DNA of 64,000 nucleotides. Origin: Pseudoscleropodium purum. Lineage: Eukaryota > Streptophyta > Bryopsida > Hypnales > Brachytheciaceae. The DNA is taken from positions 16,980,173 through 17,044,172 of the forward strand of contig OZ017798.1 in the NCBI GenBank assembly GCA_963969395.1, read 5' to 3'. The position numbers and the translations under genes were made by a program. This document shows positions 1 through 12,419 of this stretch, piece after piece (position 1 is the first letter of the stretch; the number at the start of each line of letters is the position of its first letter). Below the pieces are notes generated by a model that was given only the letters and a program-made list of their open reading frames with translations, ran no database searches and had not been told where the DNA came from.

Positions 1-1
1 A

Positions 2-1000
2 TGGGACGAGGATGAAGAGTATGCAAATGCGAAGGAGGTTCTACAAGGCGCTGACATGCCATACATGATGAGCCCTGAGCTATGTGACATAGCACACCAA
101 TATGTGTTGTCAAATGTTGCAAGTATGCATGATCTACACACATGAGTGCTTATCCTTACCCTTTGTTCCAACCTACAAAGTTCTATGGAGCGTTGTTCAA
201 TTGGCGTGAAGTACAGAGGTCATAGAGATCCTATGTTAATTGCGGACTATATAGTACTGTCCAAGTCGCGTTATAGTTGTGTTTGAGTCTACTTTAAGTA
301 AATTTCACACTATGTGACTACTACTTGACTGACATGCAATAACGCAAAAGTCATTCCTATATGATGCACAATCCATCCATCTCATGGGATGTATTTTAGG
401 CATAGGAAGTAGACAGAAGAACATGCTGTGAATCCCATTATGCTTGCATTGGCAGATTGGATTCAGAGTACTGTACGTGACTCTGAATTGCACCTTACAA
501 AAGATAGGACAAGGACCGTTTGCTCCTCAACAAAAGACCATCTCAAAGAGACATCCAATATTCATGCATCATGGCATTCAGGAACTACTTCCAAGTGCAC
601 GAAGAGACAACAACTTAGTTACTAAGCTACAACAACGGCATGGCCTCAACTTTTCAATTGCCATCACAAGACAAAAGTGTTACTTACATTGGAGTTCTGA
701 AGGATATACTAGAGTTTGATTATGGAACACTACACACTAAGGTCACACTACTATGGTATGAGTGGGTGAAGACTTTGGACAATCGAGGGAACCCTACGTA
801 CATGAAGGACGATGGCAAATTCTTGGTGGTAAACTTTTGTCACAAACTTCTCCACATGTCCGAACCGTTTATATTCCCTAGCTAGGCTACACAAGGTTTT
901 TTTTCTAATGTCGAGAGCAAACCTAGTTGGAAAGTTGTACTATGCAAAAAAACGAGAGCACAATGAGAGGTTGTGGACACAATGGACGCCTTTATCAACA
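2..1000 (+). pseudogene. CACTA (En/Spm) transposase C-terminal remnant, DUF4218/DUF4216-like
   Basis: The first 140 bases read as an open stretch (WDEDEEYANAKEV... SPELCDIAHQYVLSN) like the DUF4218 end of plant TNP2 transposases. After several stops, 640-960 reads YIGVLKDILEFDYG, then K-V-T-L-L-WYEWV, a VNF motif, EPFIFPS, stop, and a continuation like GFFSNVESKPSWKVV. This order (YGVL-I-ELDYG, VVLF-W, VNF, PFI-ASQ-VFYV, W-VV) is that of the DUF4216 domain of CACTA transposases. Stops at about 145 and 883 and frame changes show it is dead. The 5' part lies left of the window. No CACTA terminus was found on the right. Family assignment is from remembered motif order. Confidence 0.72.
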
Positions 1001-2776
1001 CCACTACGGAGAGCGCCAGTATAACCACTCCACTAAAACTTCCTATGGCGTTGGACACAGCTAATCTTATTGGAGTCATCGAGTTGTCTATAGAGGAAAA
1101 ACTACTGGCACTAGAGCAGTTGTAGCATACGCACCGTGAGTTGCTACATCACCTCTGAAACCATTTGCACACAACACCGATCACTATTGTACATCCACTA
1201 TATACAAGCCCTATATTTGAATGGCATGAATGTACTCTCGATGAAGAAGCCTAAATTTATAACTGTGAATGTAGAGTCCAACACATTTAGAATCCTAAGT
1301 CAAATCGAACTCCAGTGTATAATGTCTATAAAAGTTGGCTGCTTGCCCTCCCATTGACCGTAGTGTCTTCTTTGTGAAAACAGTGTCAATCACATTCCAA
1401 TGAGTAGTATATTGCAATCCTTTCCGTTCAGGCAGACCTAAACCCTACTAAAATTTCTCAAACCACCCGTGACCCTACTACAAGTAACAAGTGAGTTGTG
1501 TTGCTATCACGTCCTAGTGACTACGCTCAATCTACGTGACTTTGTATTATTGCAACATAGCTACAGGAAGTTGGTGACCTTGAACCGCAACAAGGAGCCA
1601 GCCACGTCATCACACTGCTTTCCAAGGGAAACACTCTAAACCACATATTGAGTCGCGCATTAGTCAGCATGAGTCATGTTTCAATGGCCCTATAGTGATA
1701 GGAAGTCATATTCCGTAATTGAATTCTCCATGTCGTTCCCTACGTTCTCCCCTTGGTGGCATTGTCAATAGAAAACTGCGGATGAATAACAGACGTTGTC
1801 ACTAGTTCATCCCGCAATCGCAGCCTCGACTACAACATGACTAGGACATTGCCAGGAGCAAAATCACGATGCAATTATAGAGGAACCAATCGCAATGTAG
1901 TCATTCTGGACACCCAATCATAGTTATCCCCGATTTCTTGTAGTGTTGTTCCTATATTGTTGAGGTTTTTAATATAGAATGTACAACTTTTACCATCTTT
2001 ATTTCAATTTCTTATAAGAATTCGATTTAGACATGAATTGACTCCTTAAGGACCAAATGACATTTTTGTAATATAGCAATTTAAAACAATTTACTACAAA
2101 CTATTCCAAGAGTAGATTTAAGATGCAACAATTTTGATAACTTTTGTGTACATAGTGAAAAAAATATTGCATGATATGTAATTTTTAGTGTTAAAATGGA
2201 AAATTTTACTAAATTTCTTGAAAAATCACCTTTTTGAGAAATAAAAATGTGAAATTTGTTCTCTAGATTTATATATTTATAGAAAGACTTGATTCTCTTA
2301 AATCATTTTATTTTGATTAATGAGATGAAGGTGACAAGGAATTTTTCTGTGCAAGTAATCAGGGAATCTTCACTATAAAATAAAGAGAATTTGAAGTCCT
2401 TTATGTAACTCAATTTTCAATATTTTTGAATATAGAGAGAGAGAGAGTGGGTGTTGATTGTTTATATATTACAACCATTGGAATTGGCATTGTTCAATTT
2501 GAAAATTAAATTTTTAACAATTTTGTATTCTAAATCAAACTCTACTTTTTTTACTTACTATTTTTTTCAAGCTAAATATGAAACTTTTTTATTTGAAATT
2601 TTTAATAGATATTACCAACTTATATCTTCAACATATTATAGAGAATAAAAGTTGGAGGATTTTTCTATAAAATGTTTGAAAAATAGAATCTAACCATTTG
2701 GGAAGAGTTCAAAATAATTCTTTTTGAAATTCAAGGAATTTGATCTTGCAATTAGTAAAGTTTTATATAAATTTTA
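1001..2776. other. No gene seen; AT-rich, with a short GA microsatellite
   Basis: About 1,000-1,960 has mixed composition and may be further decayed CACTA sequence; I cannot read a protein in it. From 1,960 on it is very AT-rich. A (GA)n tract lies near 2,430-2,447. At about 2,045 the text CTCCTTAAGGACCAAATGAC resembles the terminus of the TTAA-flanked repeat family best seen at 27.05 kb. Confidence 0.5.
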
Positions 2777-2791
2777 GGGGGGGGGGGGGGG
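2777..2791 (+). repeat. Homopolymer run of 15 G
   Basis: Fifteen consecutive G lie one base before the 8-bp target duplication of the miniature element. In so AT-rich a region this is unusual. It may be a real poly-G tract or an assembly or sequencing uncertainty. Confidence 0.8.
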
Positions 2792-2800
2792 TACTTTAAC

Positions 2801-3073
2801 CAGGGTTGACAGGACGGTCGGACGTCCGGGACGTCCGGACGCGGACACTGTGTCCGTAGCGTCCGTTGACATTCATGTCTGCCTGTTCGCCCCGTCCGCC
2901 CGATTACGACCGTCCGATCAACACGCGGACTGATATGGTCCACACGATCTGGGTGTCCGCCCCGCCCCGCTTGTCTGCCTTCCGATGGCAGGAGGGACAC
3001 TGCGTCCGCTAGCGTCCGTGCATCCGAAAAACGGACGCTATTTTGGGGCGGACGTAGAGATTCGTCAACCCTG
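2801..3073. mobile_element. hAT-type miniature inverted-repeat element (273 bp)
   Basis: The element starts CAGGGTTGAC and ends GTCAACCCTG, perfect 10-bp terminal inverted repeats. It is flanked by an exact 8-bp direct repeat ACTTTAAC (2,793-2,800 and 3,074-3,081). An 8-bp target duplication with CAGGG termini is the hallmark of hAT elements. The interior is GC-rich and made of many copies of GTCCG/CGGAC in both orientations, unlike its AT-rich surroundings. There is no coding capacity; the open frame seen on the minus strand is a by-product of the repeat. It must be mobilised in trans if at all. Confidence 0.9.
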
Positions 3074-3081
3074 ACTTTAAC

Positions 3082-4435
3082 AAGTGAAGTAGAAGATCCT
3101 ATAGTTGAATTTGTCAATGAATAAAGATTAAGATTCCAGACAAAGATGAAGATTCTAGACTTGTATTCAATTTGAATACTTTAAATTAGTATGAGGCTAG
3201 CCTAAAAACATTGAAATCCTTTATAGGTTAATTAATTTGAAAAAAGAAGTTTGGATACAATATGGACATAACATTTGATACAAAATACAATATGAATTCT
3301 TTTAAGATGAACTTCAAAATAATTCAAATTTTTTTAAAGTGATTTACAAATGTAACTAGTAAATACAAATTAATTAAAGGATTTCATGATACTTTTGAGA
3401 GTGTCTTTTATTTTTATTAAAAGAAAAAGCACACTATCTCTTTAACTTTATTTAGATCATAAGTATATAAGAATATAACACAAATATATAGGAATGTCAA
3501 GAATTGTAATGATTAGTATTTAAATTTCTATTAATATCATTATCATAAAATCTAGTTTATATGAAAAAATTTATTTAGTGAAAGTAAAAGTGAGTTGGAC
3601 CTAGGATAGGTACTGAAATAATAAGAACTCAAAAGGAACTTGGTTTCATACATTTTATATATATGTGTGTGTATGTATTATAAATAATCACAATCTCTCT
3701 TTTTTAAAGTCTTAAATAAAACATCTTACCTTTTTTTACATGTTGATTTTTCCTAGCAATACACACCTAAGTTCAATGGAGTTAATTTCACCTTTTAAAG
3801 TGCATTATAAGTTTGATATGAATTTTTTTCATTTGTTACTTAAAACATTCTTAGTAATTTTTGTTCTTCAATAAAAAAATGTATAATTCTTAAGACACAT
3901 AGAAGTCAAATATAAAAATCAAATATACAAATTTCTTTCATATATAGCAAAAGCATGGAAATATAAAGTGACTACAACTATAATTCATTGGACAAGGAAA
4001 TTAGTGCACATTTTACTATGAAATTGCCAGATTTTTTGTTGAATCTTCTTAGAATTGAGTAATATTTATTCATAGTCTTACCTTGTATTTTTTGGAGGCA
4101 ATGTGAATAAGTTATGAATTTTCATAGTGCTAAAACAATTTGTAAAAAAAAAAACCCTAAGCATTCTTGATGCATGGGTTTAGATTTTAGACAAGAATTT
4201 GTACAAGTCAATTTGAAGACAACTATAATTTTAAAGTATGCAACTTTAAAAAGAATAGTTTAGAAATAAGAACAAACTTCTCATGGACTTATCCTTTCAA
4301 GGTTAATAAAGATTCAAAGAGAAAATTACAGTGACCATCCAATGAAAATATAAAATTTAGCAATGTCACTTGAAATGTCATTCACAGGGAAAATTAATTA
4401 AAAATCGTGAGTAGTGCCTGCATCTAAGCTTATTC
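3082..4435. other. No gene seen; AT-rich intergenic sequence
   Basis: Low-complexity AT-rich sequence with short TA/TG microsatellite near 3,655-3,680. No protein-like frame or RNA gene was recognised. Confidence 0.5.
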
Positions 4436-4900
4436 GAAAAGGTGGTCCTCAGCCGTGGCGAGGGCGGTCATCGATCGGGCGTGGCAGGTCACTGCGCCGG
4501 GGAAGGTTCCGAACCTCAGACCGAACCTGGGACCCCTTTTAGCCCCCTGTTCAGCCCCAGGCTGCAGGGCCAAAATCTCCCAGTGCATAAGTAGGTACTT
4601 ACATACTATATACTCAGATCAACCTGTACACACAACACCAAAGCTAGAGAACACACGACCAACCAATTGCTTCACACCGATACTAACATTAATTCCCTGC
4701 TCTATCCTCTACACAGAACATGAGCTCTACTCACACACTATGCTTGATCGATCATGATACGTACACACCATATTGATCATGATACTTGCAGACCCTATCT
4801 TCTTGATCGTGAGCAGGAACGTCCTGGTATGATTACTTGATGTATCACTGAGTTGTCCTGTAAACTCCAGCTAGTATGACAACGCCATTACGTACAGCCC
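4436..4900. other. GC-richer patch, no recognised gene
   Basis: About 4,443-4,575 is markedly GC-rich (GGCGAGGGCGG, CGCCGGGGAAGG) and an open frame of 100 codons crosses it, but its amino-acid string resembles nothing known and composition alone could keep it open. It may be the edge of an old LTR or another insertion next to TLC copy 1. It has no counterpart beside copies 2 and 3. Confidence 0.35.
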
Positions 4901-5009
4901 GTGTTGAGTTATCGACTGTGCTGTGATACTTCAAGAGATTCCCCTCGTCCTCTTTCTACAACTATGTTCACATGTACACAAAAGTCGGAGGAATCCGGAC
5001 TTGAGACTC

Positions 5010-6297
5010 CTACTCCCTTTTCAGAGAAGACCTCTCTCCCATCAAAGCTTTGTAAAGCCCACGCCCCAGCATTACGTTCAACATATTCAGACCCAACACG
5101 CTTGTCAGGACCAGCGGACATTCAAACCCACGAGGAAACTGGGAAGCATTCCAAACAAGCTTGGCTGTTATCCAGATATGACAAAATAACCGGGTCAAGA
5201 AAAACGCGATCCAGTTCAGTGTCCAGCTCATGAAACTGCCGCAGGTGCTCTTTGATTTCGACGTGGAACAGAGCTTCCTCACTTTGCGCAAGTGCAGAAC
5301 TAGAGAATGCACCTGGTGCAGACAAATCCAAGAATTGGGATTAGAGTTTACGATATATGAAAATACGAAAAAAAGAGGTCATACAGGACTTGATCTCATT
5401 GACCTTTGGTTTTTATAACACACCAGACTGGTCCAGACTACTTTTGTCCCACTACTCCAAATTTCAAACACCCTCAATGATTTCCGGCATCATCGCCCGT
5501 ACCTCGCATATGAGACCGAGAATCGAGTAGTTGATGCCCAAGTCTTGCTGAAGAGCAGGAGTAAAACAGGCGAGCAGAATTGCATGATGAACAAGCCGGT
5601 GAGGAAACTTGGCATTGTAGAGATGCTTTCGTATCAAGTCCCATTTATCGTAAGCGAAGAATCCACAGCACGTCGCCAATGCAGTGTAAGCTCCAGGCCA
5701 TGTCCGGTTGAAAAGCACGTCGTGGGACAGCATGTTCGTCAATCCGGAAATTTGCGCTTCCTTCACCATCAAACCAATCACTGCAAACACACGCTTGCAA
5801 TTAGGCACAGCACTATCCAACCCCTAAAGGACTGTAGAGCACTTCTTGAGTGAATGCACATATTCGATTGGTCATTTCTTCTACCAGATTCATTGCAAGC
5901 ACAAGTAACAAAATGTAGATTGAAACAAATTGTATCATTCTTTCGCCACTTTGTAATTTTCCTTGGCACATACCTCACCTGATAAGGACATGACAAAGGT
6001 ATGTAGAAGCGACACCGACGTATTCAGAAAATCCGCTGCCACCTCGGGTGTCAGTCCAGCAGTAATCTCAGGTCTCCATCGCAAGAAAAGGCCCAGACAC
6101 TGATTGACTCCTTCGAAAAATGCAAGGGCACCAAATACTTGCCACAGCCATGAATTCCCTTCTTTGATCTGTACTGCCACCAACACAACCCAGATTGCGA
6201 GCAACAGCGTGAAGAAAACGCCAGGCGCGTCCGCTCTCCATGTGCTTGCTGGGGGCTTGGGTTTGGTCTCCCCCACAACCTTCTGCACACCCTCCAT
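5010..6297 (-). CDS. TLC-domain membrane protein, copy 1 (3 exons, ~286 aa)
   Basis: Three exons on the minus strand: 6297-5979, 5780-5503 and 5273-5010. Splice signals are TTATCAG|GTGAGG ... GTTTGCAG|TGATTG (phase 1) and ATGCGAG|GTACGG ... GAGGAAG|CTCTGT (phase 0). They join into one uninterrupted frame ending ERSSLKRE. Exon 1 has two hydrophobic segments (GVFFTLLLAIWVVLVAV; WLWQVFGALAFFEGVN) and the SVSLLHTFVMSLS helix. Exon 2 has FNRTWPGAYTALATCCGFFAYD and LVHHAILLACF; exon 3 has NWIAFFLTRLFCHIWI and a last helix. This is the TRAM-LAG1-CLN8 layout at a typical family length of 250-300 residues. I see no Lag1 ceramide-synthase signature, so it is closer to TLCD4/TMEM56-like proteins, whose plant role is unsettled. 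The start is the ATG of MEGVQKVV, just after an acceptor-like TTGTTGGGCAG, so a 5'UTR intron is likely. Exon borders are inferred by eye. Confidence 0.8.
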
Positions 6298-6699
6298 GGG
6301 TACCAAACCAGACTGCCCAACAAGAAATCAAACAATAAGAATATCTGGCAAACAGAGCTTCTGCCAAATCCAGCTAAAGAAAGCACGCGCCACTATCTCG
6401 CGCCATTGATCCACAATCAACAAGTGCACAAAAGCTCCGCAATGACCCAAAAAAACACAGAAATGAGAACGGGAAGCAACCAAAATGAATGAAAAAACAG
6501 TATGGATTGGACACCAGTCTCTTGAAGCTAGAGGCACTGCAAATCACAGCTTGAAAGGCGTTATGCATATACACAGTTGGCACCGTAAATTTGCTTGAAC
6601 GGAAGCTGACAGGGTTCCTTCGAACTTTTGAGAGATCTAGCGAGGAGTCGAAAATTTCTGCAGACCTGCAAGTGCGCAAGTGCAATGCAACAGGAAATA

Positions 6700-6790
6700 C
6701 TGTAGTATTCGTGAAAAATCGTGATCAGTTGAAGCAGTTGATGGGACAGAGTGAAGGGAGTGCAGTGAAGGTCACATGATCTTTCCGGGT
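6700..6790 (-). promoter_or_regulatory. Probable upstream region of TLC copy 1
   Basis: The region upstream of copy 1 stays alignable with copy 3 up to about 6,790. The E-box-like CACATG at 6,773-6,778 sits where copy 3 has the plant G-box CACGTG (44,778-44,783), a change expected from loss of a CpG. Promoter function is inferred only from position. Confidence 0.35.
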
Positions 6791-6849
6791 CGCGTGACCC
6801 GCGTTGGAATCGCCGCAATGGCGCAACCATTGATGGGCCCGGAACAGTG

Positions 6850-7617
6850 GAAATCATCTCTTTTGGTATTGTGTGAATCATTTTATAGAAAAGAAGAGTT
6901 CTAAAGGGTCAAAACACCTGTAAAGGTACCAAAAAGGGATTAGATGCAACCAAGTTTTCAATGTAACTTTTTTTGAGCTATGATTTTTTGAAAAGAATCT
7001 ATTAAATATAGGGAGTTTAATCCTTTTTGATGTTTGATCCTAGTACATCACATTGAATCAAGACTCATATTTTTTTTATTCATCAAAAAATAAAAAATTC
7101 TTTATGAAAGTTCCAATTTCAATTCAAATGTCAACTTGTCAAATTTTTCAATGGTAGAAAACGGGTCTAATTTCTAATGAACATTAATGTGATAGAATCC
7201 AAAAAAATCTTGTGTATATATAATCATATGATAGTGTGGAAAAAGACTTTATTGCTACAATTTGAATACTTTTTCATTTTCTATAATAATTAAAAGTAAA
7301 AATATGTGAACGTCCTTTTCAATATATAACATCCTCAAGCATCATTTATTGGTTAAAAGTCATCAGGGCTAAAAAGTGGTTAATGTTGAAAAATAATCAA
7401 TGAATGACTTGATTGTTCATTATGGAAACAAAGAATGCACTTAGTGGTCCAATAATCCAAACATTTTGATATGGGGCCACATTTATTCACTAACTACAAG
7501 ATTGACCAATGCTTTGAAATTGAGTGTTTTAAATAGAAATGAACAAGCAAGCCACTATGTAAAATATGTCCTTGCTAAGTATTTTGCCAAACTCATGTAC
7601 TTGCAAAATATCAACCA
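6850..7617. other. No gene seen
   Basis: AT-rich. The stretch near 6,850-6,890 (AAATCATCTCTTTTGG) recurs at about 37,115 and, weaker, 48,728, so it is a dispersed repeat fragment. Confidence 0.4.
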
Positions 7618-8346
7618 GGGTGATTGCAAGAAACACTTGTCATTTATGGAGTCCCCTTGGTCTCCATGGAGGTGCTTTTCCTCATAACTTTTGCGGTTTA
7701 AGTTCATTTTAGCTGAAATTTGGAGGAGAGGTGCATGTTATTGATCTAGACATTCAGTAATGTTTTCAATTTTCTTAAAAATAATTTACTATTTTTAAAG
7801 TGGCCCCAATTGGGTGTCTATCTTGGTTGTTTTGGGGGTTCTTAGTTCTATTTGGGAACTAGAAATGCGATTTTGAAACCAAGGTTTCAACTTGTTGTAG
7901 GTGGGCTAACATTCTAAAGACATTTGATGAGATTTTTGTCAAAGAACTCAGTGTAAGGGTTGCACATGGGTTGAAAATGGACACTATTTGTGCAAGTACT
8001 ATGAAGAGGGGAAAATTTTTTATGATGAATTTTTTGTTCATATGGGACCATAGAAAAGATTAGAAAAAAGGATTTTTTCTTTTAATTATTTCAATTTTTT
8101 TACTATTTTCTAAAAATCAAATTCAAAAGTATGTATTTTCTTGCGTTTTGCTAGGCCTCTTTTATTGGGCATAACTTTTACAGATAATTTTTTTTAGGCT
8201 TGAATTCATATACATGTACTATTTATAATGCTTTACAAATTATTCATATTTTATTTTATTTTTAAAAATTTTATTCCAAAAGTAATGAAACTCTAGTAAT
8301 AAAGCCATTTTGAGCCAAAACCAGCAAGTGTTTCTTGCAACTACCC
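7618..8346. mobile_element. Putative TIR element with 22-bp inverted ends (~729 bp)
   Basis: The left end (7,618-7,639) reads GGGTGATTGCAAGAAACACT-TG; the right end (8,325-8,346), reversed, reads GGGTAGTTGCAAGAAACACT-TG, 20 of 22 matching. The interior is AT-rich and non-coding. A possible 4-bp repeat ACCA flanks it, but no clear longer target duplication was found, so the superfamily is open. Confidence 0.6.
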
Positions 8347-8995
8347 ACCATTAATCAATAACATCATGGCCCAAAGATGGAATGTTGATCCATTTATTGT
8401 CATTACAATTAGAAGAACAACACATGATCCATCAATAAAAATCCTTGAAACTAAACTCAAACTACCCAAAACTGCTCTAAAACACACTTTTAAAACAATC
8501 AACACAATTGCCATACACTATGTTGAATCTATCATCCTACACAAAAGAAAAATAGAAAACAACCAACCACTTCCAATAAAGTAAAATACTATTTTAAACA
8601 TCACTTTCCATTTGAACTTACAATGCATACCCACCTACCTTTTAACCTTAATTACTTTTAAAACTAGTGATTTGAAACTAAAGTGTCTATTCTCGAAAGG
8701 GGAGAGTAGTTTTGCATCAATGACCCTTGATCTGTTGAACCTAGGTTCATTGACTTTACAAATAGACACTTTATTCAGGGTTGTCTTGTCGGACATGATT
8801 TAGGGTTTTTGTGTTTGATAGACGTTGCATATTGTATATGACAAGTGTTGAGTAAATATGACAGATTCATCAAGTAGAAATTTGGGGGTGTTTTTCTTTT
8901 ATCCCGAGGTAAATGGATTTTGGCGACGTGGCTAGTCCATAAGAATAACATGGAAAGTGAAGAGCATGGGCAACCGTGGGTCGAGGGGCAACCAT
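8347..8995. other. No gene seen; short GGGCAACC tandem at 8,965-9,000
   Basis: Mostly AT-rich. At the right edge GGGCAACCGTGGGTCGAG is followed by GGGGCAACCATGGGT. The same unit type is amplified at 12.42-12.96 kb. Confidence 0.45.
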
Positions 8996-8999
8996 GGGT

Positions 9000-10200
9000 A
9001 TTAAATTTTCAAAAAAATGTTCAAAATTGTCATTTCTAGTGCAAAGAGCAAAAAAAATTAAATGGAATTTTTTTCATATATAATTGTAGGATCTTGTAGT
9101 TGAATAGTATAAAAATGTGTGGAAAAATTTTCAAACACTTTGACTCTACAGATTGCAAGATAAATGTGTTCAAAGTGCAAAAATCATATTTTTTGGCATA
9201 GTGGCATACTAAGGTAGGAACACCCATAACCAATAGTGTACCCATAGTTTGATAGTAAAGTTCCCTTAAAGTGTCTCCAATTGTACTTTGAAACCGTGTC
9301 CATACATAATTATGGTTGGTGAGCTCTCATTTTTATAGATTTTGGTACTAGAATCAAGGCACATTTTGAAGAGTGTGGCCTTTAAGATGCTTTATAGGAT
9401 TCTACTTTGAAAATTTTTAGAAATTAGATGTTGTATCCAAAAATTCTAATTTTCTTTTTAAATCTTATGATTTTGAATTGCAAATGTTGAAAAAATATTT
9501 TTTCTAGAAAAAGTTGCTTCCAATTGTGCTGAATTGCTTAAATTGACGGTTATGGGTGTTCCTACTTTAAATTAAGAGACTATGAATCTTCTTTAACTAA
9601 AAAAGTTTGCACTATAGATTTTGAATTTAAATTTTTTCATCATTCAAAATTGAATTGGAAAAAATTAAATAAATAAAAGTTTAAAAAATAATGTGGTTCT
9701 TTTTTAGAAAAAATTATTTAAGTAGAAGAAGGTTTAGGCCTTTAGGGTAGAGGGAAAAACTAAATCATTAATAGCTATATGGAGGATCTAAAATGCACTA
9801 ATCTCAATAGTGGATTATTTTAAAAGATCAAAGTTAATCATGTGGAACTATTGTTTTAAAAAAATTGAAAATTGAGCCCAAAAAGAATTTTATACCTATT
9901 TTTGTTTTTTAAACTATAGTTGCTTGCAAAACAAGATGCTCCATAACATTCACATCATAAATCCAAATGAAACAAGTAATAGCATTCTATGTAGACAAAA
10001 ATATAACATACAAAGAAAAAAAATGAAAATTTATTTCAAATTTTTGTAGATTTATTTGCCTGCCTAATTTGATTCTAGGCTTATTATGGTTATATAGTAT
10101 AACTCTTACTCCTAGGCACCAATTAAAGTAAAAATTACATTCCTCCAAGCTAATCAATTTTTCTATCTTATGAAAGAATTTCAAAATGTTTCACTAAAAC
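9000..10200 (+). repeat. Diverged copy of the TTAA/CCCCTAAAGG repeat family
   Basis: Landmarks of the 27.05-27.97 kb element recur here in the same order: TCATTTCTAGTGCA, TAGGATCTTGTAGTT, TGTGGAAAAATTTTC, a middle segment AAGTAGAAG-AGG, then AACAAGATG-TCCATAA, GGCACCAATT-AA-AAATTACATT and AAGCTAATC-ATTTTTCTATCTT. The ends are eroded and no terminus was found. It has no coding frame. Confidence 0.65.
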
Positions 10201-11150
10201 TTGATATTATAGGAACTTGTTCAAAATCCATCTTGTCTTCTACAAACACAATGATATTTTAGGGATTGAGGACAAAATGCATCCTCTTCAAATTTTCAAT
10301 GGCAAATTCTTGGTAGGGTGAAATGAATCTCAATATTTTCTGAAATAGGATCTTGTAGAGTACTAACAAGTTGACATACTTGTTACATTTCCTAATTATC
10401 AAAATTTCAATGGAAGAAGTATTTAAAATTTTATTTAGGAAATGTAGTGAAAACAAGAGCAAGTATAATTTTTTTTTCTAATGAAAGGAATAGTCGAGAT
10501 GAAAAAAAACATTTTTTGGGACATTTCTAGTCCTTATTACATTGTACAAAAAATTGTGTCTAGAGAACTATTTTTTGAATTTATTTTTTCAACAATTTAA
10601 AAAATAAAAGGTTCATTTTGGTGCAATTAAGAACACAAAATGATTAGAATAATTTCAAATTTTTGAAGATGTTCTAAACAATATGCTAATAATATCAATG
10701 GTTGAATTTCAAAAATTGACCCATATATAAAAAAATTTAATTTGACAAGATCTAATTGGTTAGTTTGGCTTTCTACCCCCTTTTGTTTAAAAACATATTT
10801 AAATTTGAAAGATTTTTTATATTCTTATTTTCTAAAATTTTAAAAATACTACATTCAATAAAGATTCCAATACATTTAGGTGTATGTAATAAAAATCATT
10901 ATTCACCTTTTCATAATTTCTCTTCCCTGAAAGCTATGTTTTCAACCTAAAAACTTGATCATTAGCAATTATTTAATATCTAAAAGTCCAATGGTCAATA
11001 TTTTCTATAATTAATTCTATGTGTATTTGAAAAAGTAGTATTTACTTTCTTATGGTTAAAATTAAAGATTACAAATACATCAATGTATCAAAAAATATCA
11101 AAGTGGAACAAATTCATTGAAAACCTCCATTGTCAAAAATTTGTTCAGCC
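10201..11150. other. No gene seen; AT-rich
   Basis: Only short chance frames; nothing recognisable on either strand. Confidence 0.5.
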
Positions 11151-11159
11151 TTATAGTTA

Positions 11160-11690
11160 ACATCTTGCCAATGTATTATTCATCAAGTGAATTTTAAAGT
11201 ATGAAATATTGGATATAGATTTAAGTGTAAACTTCCCCATTTGATTTTTATCTATTGTCCAAACATCCTCAATCATCTTCATTCCTTATTTACTATCTTC
11301 ATCTAAAGTCTAAAAATGAGACGAAAGAGATTTAATTTAGAACTTTTCCTTCAATTGGATTGATGCAAATACCAGAGTCATTTTATTGGTGTAGTATTCA
11401 TCAAGTGAGTTTTAAAGTATGGAATATTGGATATAGATTTAAGTAGGAACTTCTCCATTTGATTTTCTCTATTGTCCAAACATCCTCATCCTCATTCTTT
11501 ATTTACTATCTTCATCTAAAATTTTAAAATGAGAGGGAAGACATTTAAAATTAGAATTTTCCCTTTAATTTGATTGATGCAAATACAAAAGAGTCATTTC
11601 ATTAGTGTTGTATTCATCAAGTGAATTTTGAAGTACAAAATAATGAATGGAGATTTTGTTAAAAACTTCTCTATTTTATTTTTTTCTACT
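11160..11690 (+). repeat. Tandem repeat, ~217-bp unit, about 2.4 copies
   Basis: The phrase ATTCATCAAGTGAATTTTAA starts at 11,178 and recurs, slightly changed, at 11,396 and 11,612 (spacings 218 and 216). Between them TTGTCCAAACATCCTCA and TTTACTATCTTCATCTAAA repeat in register. The third unit decays after about 60 bases. Confidence 0.85.
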
Positions 11691-12415
11691 TTCTAGTAAT
11701 TACAATCAAATAAAAACTAACAATCAAACTATAATATATTTTCTTCTCTACAAAATTTTACTTATTAATTGGAGTTAGGGTCTTATCATTGAAAATATTA
11801 GTAAGAATAAATTCATTAAAGAAATAAGTTACGGTGTGATTGGGAATCTTCTTGTAGTAAATTGAAAATAATCCACTTTTTAATAGAGCTTTAATATTAA
11901 GCAAATGAGATTAGCTATGTAGGTATTGAATTTGAGTTCCATGCAAGTAAAATAAGTTAACTCACCTATTACGACAACTATATTTACATGTCTTGCAAAT
12001 TAATGAACATGTCATTCACAATAAGATAGACAAGCCTATTACCACCTTCCTTACTATTTTGAATGTCTTACATGGGACCTATTCCATCAAGGTCACATAT
12101 TTTTTTAAAGTGTGTGCTTATTTTATGAATAAAATTCAGTTGTTGCCATAATTTGTCAATGGAAATTCAAATTTCTATCAATTTTTGAAGTAATTTGTCC
12201 TTAAATTACAAAACCACCTATAGGGTCCAATCATAAAAATTCTATAAATAAGCCCTAACCTCCTTTCCATATATTTTATAGCACTTACATGTTTACCAAT
12301 AAAGAATTGTCACATTACTTATCAACATTAATGCAATGATTTTGTAATAAAACAAGAAGATTTCAACGAGTTAGTGAGAGCTTAGCTGCTTTGTTGAGTA
12401 AAGACCTTGTCAAGG
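11691..12415. other. No gene seen
   Basis: AT-rich sequence without a protein-like frame. It contains no clear repeat ends. Confidence 0.45.
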
Positions 12416-12419
12416 ACAA

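Noticed and set aside
2752..3117. 121-codon minus-strand open frame
   Set aside because: It is kept open by the GC-rich GTCCG word array of the miniature element and reads as Arg/Pro/Val low complexity.
4455..4757. 100-codon plus-strand frame in the GC-rich patch
   Set aside because: No family resemblance, no conserved counterpart next to the other TLC copies, and GC-rich composition alone lengthens frames.
5935..6409. Several overlapping frames of about 100 codons on both strands
   Set aside because: Shadows of TLC exon 1; only one frame has membrane helices and joins in phase to exons 2 and 3. The same applies at 21.9-22.3 and 44.1-44.4 kb.
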